A stretch of 19,591 nt of DNA, from NCBI GenBank assembly GCA_049598145.1, contig JBMYNJ010000025.1:1-19591 (forward strand). The letters run 5' to 3'. Source of the DNA: WTJH01 sp049598145 (GTDB lineage: Bacteria; Bacteroidota; Bacteroidia; Flavobacteriales; Flavobacteriaceae). Under the pieces are notes generated by a model that saw only the letters and a program-made list of their open reading frames with translations, did not search any database and had not been told where the DNA came from. Shown piece by piece: positions 15,716-19,591 of the stretch (within the stretch, counting starts at the first letter, position 1; every line of letters starts with the position of its first letter). The position numbers were made by a program, and so were the translations under genes.

Positions 15716-17044
15716 ATGGGAAAGTCTGTTTTTCATCACAATCTTCCCGCGTGGGAACTGTTAAGAAACAGTAATAAATTGGCCAAAAATCCCATCCCTT
15801 TTCATCATAAATGGTTTTCAAAATATGGAAATACTTTAGGAATAAAATTCCTGACAGGAACCAAGGTTATGCTCACCCGAGATCCTGAGGTAGCGGCTCA
15901 TATCCTTCGAAAAAACCATCGGAATTATTTCAAATCTGACATCACTTCGCATCATTTAGGAAAGTATATTGGTTATGGATTATTGACTTTAAATGGCAAT
16001 GAATGGCGAGAGGATCGACGATTGCTACAACCCGGCTTTTATAAAAAACGAATCGAACAACTTTACAATCATACAATCCCTAAAACGGTCGCTACTACCT
16101 TAGACCGAATTCCTGTTGGGAAAACCGTCGATATCCGTTCTTTTATGAATGAATTGGCTTTTGAAGTCGTCACCAATGCGTTGTTTGATGTTCAAATTGA
16201 CGAGCTATTGCTCCGTGAAATTCGCGAGATCATCGATTCGGTACAGTTGTATTTTGTAAAAGAAGTTCGTCAACCCCAATGGAATATTTTTAGGATACTG
16301 CTGGGAAGGCAAGCTAAAGTTTTTAGGCAGGTTAAACGTATACGTCAGATAATGAATGGTTTAATCGAGGCCAGACTTCAATCCGATACCGTTCATGAAG
16401 ACTTGTTAGACCTCATGTTAAATTCCAGTTATGAAGATGGGTCTCCCATGGAACGGGAACGCATCATTGATGAGTTGATTATTTTAATTGTAGCAGGACA
16501 TGAGACTACAGCTAACGGATTGAATTTCATGGTGCACCAATTGGCCCAGAAACCTAAAATTCTTCATAAAGTTAAAGAGGAAGTTCAGGCGGTTGCACAC
16601 GAACACCTGAGTCCTTACGAACAGCTCAGTCAGATGAATTATGGAAGGGCAGTCGTGCAGGAAACTCTTCGGAAATATCCGCCGGCTTGGATCATAGATC
16701 GCAAAGCCTTAAAACTAGATCAGGTGGGAGAAACCTATATTCCTGCCGAAACTTTAATCGCAATTTCCATTATCGAATTGCATCATAACCCCAACTATTG
16801 GAAGCTTCCCGAAAAATTTGATCCCGATCGATTTTTAAGTCCACCCCCGCCGGTTTATATTCCTTTCGGGATTGGCCCGAGAATGTGTATCGGGAATCAC
16901 TTTGCTTTATTCGAAATGATTGAAGTTTTAAGGCAATTGGCCCTGCGTTTTCAATTAAGCACCTCTCAGAAGGATTTAAATCAGATGGCACTGATTACCC
17001 TTCAGCCATCGGAGGCCGTTAATATTCATTTCGATTATGCTTAG
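15716..17044 (+). CDS. Cytochrome P450, substrate unknown
   Basis: This is a complete 442-residue P450 monooxygenase. Visible signatures are the I-helix oxygen-activation motif AGHETT at 260-265, the K-helix ExxR as ETLR at 316-319, and the haem loop FGIGPRMCIG with the thiolate ligand Cys391. It has no N-terminal membrane anchor and no fused reductase domain, so it is probably a soluble enzyme needing separate ferredoxin or flavodoxin partners; none is encoded in this window. Overall character (AGHETTANGL, PFGIGPRMCIG) is nearer to the CYP102/CYP4-like, fatty-acid-type group than to camphor-type P450s, but the substrate cannot be read from sequence. It starts 2 bp after ruvB, with AAGG overlapping that stop, and overlaps queG by 8 bp. 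Those positions show transcriptional and probably translational coupling to housekeeping genes without explaining its role. Confidence 0.93.
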   Translation: MGKSVFHHNLPAWELLRNSNKLAKNPIPFHHKWFSKYGNTLGIKFLTGTKVMLTRDPEVAAHILRKNHRNYFKSDITSHHLGKYIGYGLLTLNGNEWREDRRLLQPGFYKKRIEQLYNHTIPKTVATTLDRIPVGKTVDIRSFMNELAFEVVTNALFDVQIDELLLREIREIIDSVQLYFVKEVRQPQWNIFRILLGRQAKVFRQVKRIRQIMNGLIEARLQSDTVHEDLLDLMLNSSYEDGSPMERERIIDELIILIVAGHETTANGLNFMVHQLAQKPKILHKVKEEVQAVAHEHLSPYEQLSQMNYGRAVVQETLRKYPPAWIIDRKALKLDQVGETYIPAETLIAISIIELHHNPNYWKLPEKFDPDRFLSPPPPVYIPFGIGPRMCIGNHFALFEMIEVLRQLALRFQLSTSQKDLNQMALITLQPSEAVNIHFDYA

Positions 17045-17966
17045 GGGCCCTACAGATTATACCGCCTGGATTAAGCGTGAAGCAGCTGCTTTGGGATTTT
17101 TGTCTTGCGGAATCTCAGAGGCGACTTTTTTAGAAGAAGAAGCACCACGATTGGAACAATGGCTACGGGAGGGACGTCACGGCCAAATGGGTTATATGGA
17201 ACGCAACTTTGACAAGCGTTTGGATCCACGCCTTTTAGTCCCGGGTGCCAAAAGTGTGGTATCGCTTTTGTTTAATTATTATACCCCGCTGGAACAAAAA
17301 GACCCCAAGGCTCCCAAGATTTCTAAATATGCCTATGGACAAGATTATCATAAGGTCTTGAAAAAAAAGCTGAAAGTACTGATGCAAAAAATCAATGCAG
17401 CAATTGGGGAAGTCCAGGGGAGGTGTTTTGTGGATTCGGCTCCGGTGATGGATAAGGCTTGGGCAGCTAAAAGTGGTTTGGGTTGGATCGGGAAAAACAC
17501 CAACTTGATTTCTAAGCAAACGGGTTCTTTTTTCTTTATAGCTGAACTAATTATCGATTTAGAACTAACCCCCGACCCGCCGACAACCGATCATTGCGGC
17601 CAATGTACGGCTTGTTTAGATGCTTGTCCAACAGAGGCCTTAACAGCACCTTATCAAATCGATGCGAGCAAGTGCATTTCCTATTTTACCATTGAATTAA
17701 AAGAAGAATTGCCCCAAGAATTTCAGGGGCATATGGATAATTGGATGTTTGGATGTGATGTTTGCCAGACGGTTTGTCCCTGGAATCGCTTTGCCAAACC
17801 CCATAACGAATCTGCATTCGATCCGCATCAAGATTTGCTAGAACTCAAAGCTTCGCAATGGGAGGAGCTCACGGAGGAAGTATTTGAGAAACTCTTTCAA
17901 AAAAGTGCTGTCAAAAGAACCCAATATCAGGGATTAAAACGGAATATCAAGTTTTTAAAGCGCTAA
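17037..17966 (+). CDS. queG: Epoxyqueuosine reductase QueG
   Basis: QueG carries out the last step of queuosine synthesis in tRNA, reducing epoxyqueuosine to queuosine with cobalamin and two [4Fe-4S] clusters. The 309 residues show the family N-terminus (ALGFLSCGIS, EEEAPRLEQWL, HGQMGYM), the probable catalytic Asp133 in VDSAPVMDKAWAAKSGLGWIG, and eight cluster cysteines: C187/C190/C193/C197 and C213/C240/C243/C247. It is shorter than the roughly 379-residue E. coli enzyme and ends soon after the second cluster region, without the C-terminal HEAT-like domain; this short form is usual in Bacteroidota. The ATG lies inside the P450 end (ATGCTTAG overlap), pointing to coupled translation. The last 20 bp overlap the 3' end of the opposing lacI-family gene. 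The enzyme implies that the cell makes or imports cobalamin. Confidence 0.95.
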   Translation: MLRGPTDYTAWIKREAAALGFLSCGISEATFLEEEAPRLEQWLREGRHGQMGYMERNFDKRLDPRLLVPGAKSVVSLLFNYYTPLEQKDPKAPKISKYAYGQDYHKVLKKKLKVLMQKINAAIGEVQGRCFVDSAPVMDKAWAAKSGLGWIGKNTNLISKQTGSFFFIAELIIDLELTPDPPTTDHCGQCTACLDACPTEALTAPYQIDASKCISYFTIELKEELPQEFQGHMDNWMFGCDVCQTVCPWNRFAKPHNESAFDPHQDLLELKASQWEELTEEVFEKLFQKSAVKRTQYQGLKRNIKFLKR

Positions 17967-18978
17967 GGCGTTGAGAGCTTTCCCGAATGACTAAGGTTGC
18001 AGGAATGATTTCTTTAAAGCTTTCTTGGTTATACGGAGCCTTGTCTAAATTTTGGAATGCTTCGAACATTGCCATGGCTATTCTTTTGGGTCCTTGATCT
18101 ACGGAACTCAAACTCGGACTGACATTTTCAGATAAGACTGAGTTACTAAAACCCATCACTGCGACCTCTCGAGGGACATCAATACCGGCGCCCTTCAATG
18201 CATCAATTGCTCCAATGGCTAAATTATCGTTAATGGCAAAAATCCCATCGAATGGAATTTTCTGCTGTCTTAGGGATTGTACAAAGGCCTTTCCTTGCTC
18301 CACTGTCCCATGAGAGGTAACGTATACTAATGATTTTTGGAAAGGGATTTTGGCTGCATCTAAAGCTTCTCGATAGCCCAAAAATCGGTCGATAGAAGTT
18401 TGAGCTAATAGGGATACGCGAAAATGCGCAATATTTCGACATCCCTGCTCGATAAGATGATTGGTCGCATTAAAAGCAGCTTTTCGATCGTCGATGTAAA
18501 ACATGGGACACTTCAACTGTTTGGAGATTTTATCGAATAAAAAAATGGGAATTTTGGATTGCTTTAGGTTTTGTAAATGTTCTGAACCAGCAGTTTCCTG
18601 CGTTAAACTCATAAAAATGGCATCCACCCCGAAGTGCATTAAGGTCTCTAAGTGTTTTTTTTCTAAAGCAATACTTTCTTTACTATTCTGTGGAATTATT
18701 AATACATTTTTTTGACTGGCTTGTTCGATCAAAGTTTCTAAAACGGTTGAAAAATATAAATTGTTGAATGCGGGCAGAATTACTCCAATGACCCCCGATT
18801 TACCTGTCCGTAAACTACTGGCTTTATATTGAGGTTTGTAACCTACTTTTTGGGTGTATGCCAAAATCTTTTTTCGAGTCTGGGGATTTACATCCGTATA
18901 TCCTTTTAAGGCTTTTGAAATAGTAGCAGGAGAGAGCTTGAGGGCATTTGCGATATCAGTTAATTTCAAATTGGACAT
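17947..18978 (-). CDS. LacI-family transcriptional regulator
   Basis: The 343-residue protein has the LacI layout. An N-terminal helix-turn-helix (LTDIANALKLSPATISKALKG, about 5-25) is followed by the hinge region (KPQYKASSLRTGKSG). A periplasmic-binding-protein-like effector domain follows, beginning GVIGVILPAFNNLYFSTVLE, with the later phrases FDGIFAINDNLAIGAI and VAVMGFSNS. Such regulators sense sugars or sugar phosphates in the cytoplasm. The gene diverges from a SusC-like receptor gene, and a perfect 16-bp LacI-type palindrome lies 31 bp upstream of its start, so it probably controls itself and the receptor locus. The ligand is not readable; in flavobacteria, LacI regulators beside susC often govern alpha-glucan use, which is only a suggestion. 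The stop codon lies inside queG (20-bp tail-to-tail overlap). Confidence 0.93.
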   Translation of the reverse strand: MSNLKLTDIANALKLSPATISKALKGYTDVNPQTRKKILAYTQKVGYKPQYKASSLRTGKSGVIGVILPAFNNLYFSTVLETLIEQASQKNVLIIPQNSKESIALEKKHLETLMHFGVDAIFMSLTQETAGSEHLQNLKQSKIPIFLFDKISKQLKCPMFYIDDRKAAFNATNHLIEQGCRNIAHFRVSLLAQTSIDRFLGYREALDAAKIPFQKSLVYVTSHGTVEQGKAFVQSLRQQKIPFDGIFAINDNLAIGAIDALKGAGIDVPREVAVMGFSNSVLSENVSPSLSSVDQGPKRIAMAMFEAFQNLDKAPYNQESFKEIIPATLVIRESSQRLSALKT

Positions 18979-18994
18979 TTTGTGGGCTTTTGTT

Positions 18995-19007
18995 TGCTAA
19001 GTTAGCA
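18995..19007. repeat. Perfect 13-nt inverted repeat beside the LacI operator
   Basis: TGCTAAGTTAGCA is a perfect inverted repeat (TGCTAA / TTAGCA around a central G) only 2 bp from the LacI-type palindrome. On the minus strand it contains TAACTTAG, one mismatch from the TAnnTTTG element and 19-26 bp from the lacI start codon, so it may overlap the lacI promoter. A third TTAGCA lies at 19034-19039, on the far side of the operator. Role unknown. Confidence 0.5.
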
Positions 19008-19009
19008 TT

Positions 19010-19025
19010 TCGAAAACGTTTTCGA
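19010..19025. promoter_or_regulatory. Probable LacI-family operator (TCGAAAACGTTTTCGA)
   Basis: This is a perfect 16-bp palindrome with a central CG step, the typical form of LacI/GalR-family operators. It lies in the 155-bp region between the divergent lacI-family gene and the SusC-like gene, 31 bp from the first and 108 bp from the second. The proximity makes self-repression the simplest reading. The large distance to susC allows activation or looping instead. Confidence 0.8.
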
Positions 19026-19113
19026 TGGCTTTTTTAGCAGTTTTAATTAAACGTAAATATTATGTTAATTTTTTATCGTTATTATTGGATCTGCTCTTAT
19101 AGCATTTGACTTA

Positions 19114-19121
19114 TAAATTTA
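19114..19121 (+). promoter_or_regulatory. Weak candidate -7 element for the SusC-like gene (TAAATTTA)
   Basis: TAAATTTA differs from TAnnTTTG at its last base and ends 12 bp before the ATG at 19134. An alternative is TAGCATTTG at 19100-19108, which has three instead of two spacer bases. Neither has a well-spaced -33 TTG. The surroundings are very AT-rich, so chance matches are likely. Confidence 0.25.
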
Positions 19122-19133
19122 AATTAACAAAGA

Positions 19134-19591
19134 ATGAAAAACAATCTGATTCAATCATTTCTGACTGTTCTGTTTACAGTTTTCAGTTTTGGAATGTATG
19201 CACAGACCGTTAGCGGTCTTGTGACCAGTGCAGACGGACCGCTCCCGGGCGCCACTGTACAAGTGAAAGGAACTAATGTTGGTACAACTACAGATTTTGA
19301 TGGGAACTTTACCATTGAAGCAGGTGCTGACGATGTTCTCGTAGTTTCCTTTGTAGGTTTTACAACCCAAGAAGTTGCAGTGGGCGGACAGGATTCCTTG
19401 AATATTGTCCTTGAAGCCGATAACGAACTTGATGAAATTGTAGTGACGGGTTACGGAACTCAAAAGGAAAAAGAAATTACTTCTGCAGTAGTTAGTGTAG
19501 GTGTTGAGGACTTCAACAAAGGTCCTATCAACGACCCGACTCAACTTCTTCAAGGTAAAGTAGCTGGTTTGAGTATTTACAACAAGGGTGG
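19134..19591 (+). CDS. SusC/RagA-family TonB-dependent receptor, N-terminal part (runs off the window)
   Basis: The frame opens at ATG 19134 and continues without a stop to the window edge, giving about 152 residues of a protein that is normally about 1000. A signal peptide (LIQSFLTVLFTVFSFGMYAQ) is followed by a carboxypeptidase-D regulatory-like domain (SGLVTSADGPLPGATVQVKG, then GTTTDFDGNFTI). Next comes the TonB-box region DEIVVTGYG at about 102-110, and then the start of the plug domain (PTQLLQGKVAGLSIYN). SusC-type receptors form the outer-membrane channel for TonB-driven import of oligosaccharides, with a SusD lipoprotein as lid; susD would be expected just downstream. The divergent LacI-family gene and operator suggest carbohydrate control. 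Substrate cannot be read from this fragment. Confidence 0.93.
   Translation, partial: MKNNLIQSFLTVLFTVFSFGMYAQTVSGLVTSADGPLPGATVQVKGTNVGTTTDFDGNFTIEAGADDVLVVSFVGFTTQEVAVGGQDSLNIVLEADNELDEIVVTGYGTQKEKEITSAVVSVGVEDFNKGPINDPTQLLQGKVAGLSIYNKG

Noticed and set aside
17955..17980. Possible hairpin (AGCGC / GCGTT around TAAG) at the queG-lacI junction as a terminator
   Set aside because: Only five pairs including one G-T, with no T tract on either side; weaker than chance-level hairpins elsewhere.
19155..19553. 132-residue minus-strand open frame at the right end
   Set aside because: It is antisense to a clear SusC signal peptide, regulatory-like domain and TonB box; the real gene is on the plus strand and simply has no stop inside the window.
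1..19591. Mobile element, defence island, CRISPR array, tRNA or attachment site
   Set aside because: I saw no transposase or integrase frame, no spaced direct-repeat array, no cloverleaf candidate and no long terminal repeats; gene order is that of core flavobacterial DNA.

Overview
The window is a chromosomal segment from a member of the Bacteroidota, most probably class Flavobacteriia. The evidence is the protein families (Flavobacteriia-style IF-2, alternative complex III, a SusC/RagA outer-membrane receptor), several exact matches to the Bacteroidota -7 promoter element TAnnTTTG, and scarce strong Shine-Dalgarno sites. Most of it is core genome. I found no transposase, integrase, CRISPR array, tRNA or rRNA, and no intergenic gap longer than 170 bp.

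Layout. (1) 1-2913: end of nusA, then infB, both +, the tail of the usual rimP-nusA-infB operon. (2) 2919-3284, -: a small secreted SPOR-domain protein, convergent with infB. (3) 3450-14605, +: an eight-gene respiratory operon, actABCDEF (alternative complex III, a quinol:cytochrome c oxidoreductase replacing bc1) followed by coxB and coxA (aa3-type oxidase subunits II and I), closed by a strong UUCG-tetraloop terminator at 14626-14652. (4) 14694-17966, +: ruvB, a cytochrome P450 and queG, tightly packed (2-nt gap, then 8-nt overlap). (5) 17947-18978, -: a LacI-family regulator whose 3' end overlaps queG by 20 bp. (6) 19134 to the window end, +: the start of a SusC/RagA TonB-dependent receptor, divergent from lacI across a 155-bp region holding a perfect LacI-type palindrome. 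This probably marks the edge of a glycan-utilisation locus.

How the genes work together. ActC and ActF are the quinone-side membrane subunits, ActB carries the iron-sulfur relay, and ActA and ActE carry c-type haems. CoxB (CuA) and CoxA (haem a, haem a3-CuB) reduce oxygen. Joint transcription fits the ACIII-aa3 supercomplex known from Flavobacterium. Subunit III is not in this operon.

I see no clear previously undescribed system. The points most worth a second look are the six-haem ActA (monohaem domain fused to a pentahaem domain), the His-rich periplasmic loop of ActF together with a His-rich CoxA N-terminus, a roughly 40-residue insertion inside the CuA domain of CoxB, a P450 translationally coupled to queG, and the two adjacent palindromes between lacI and susC.
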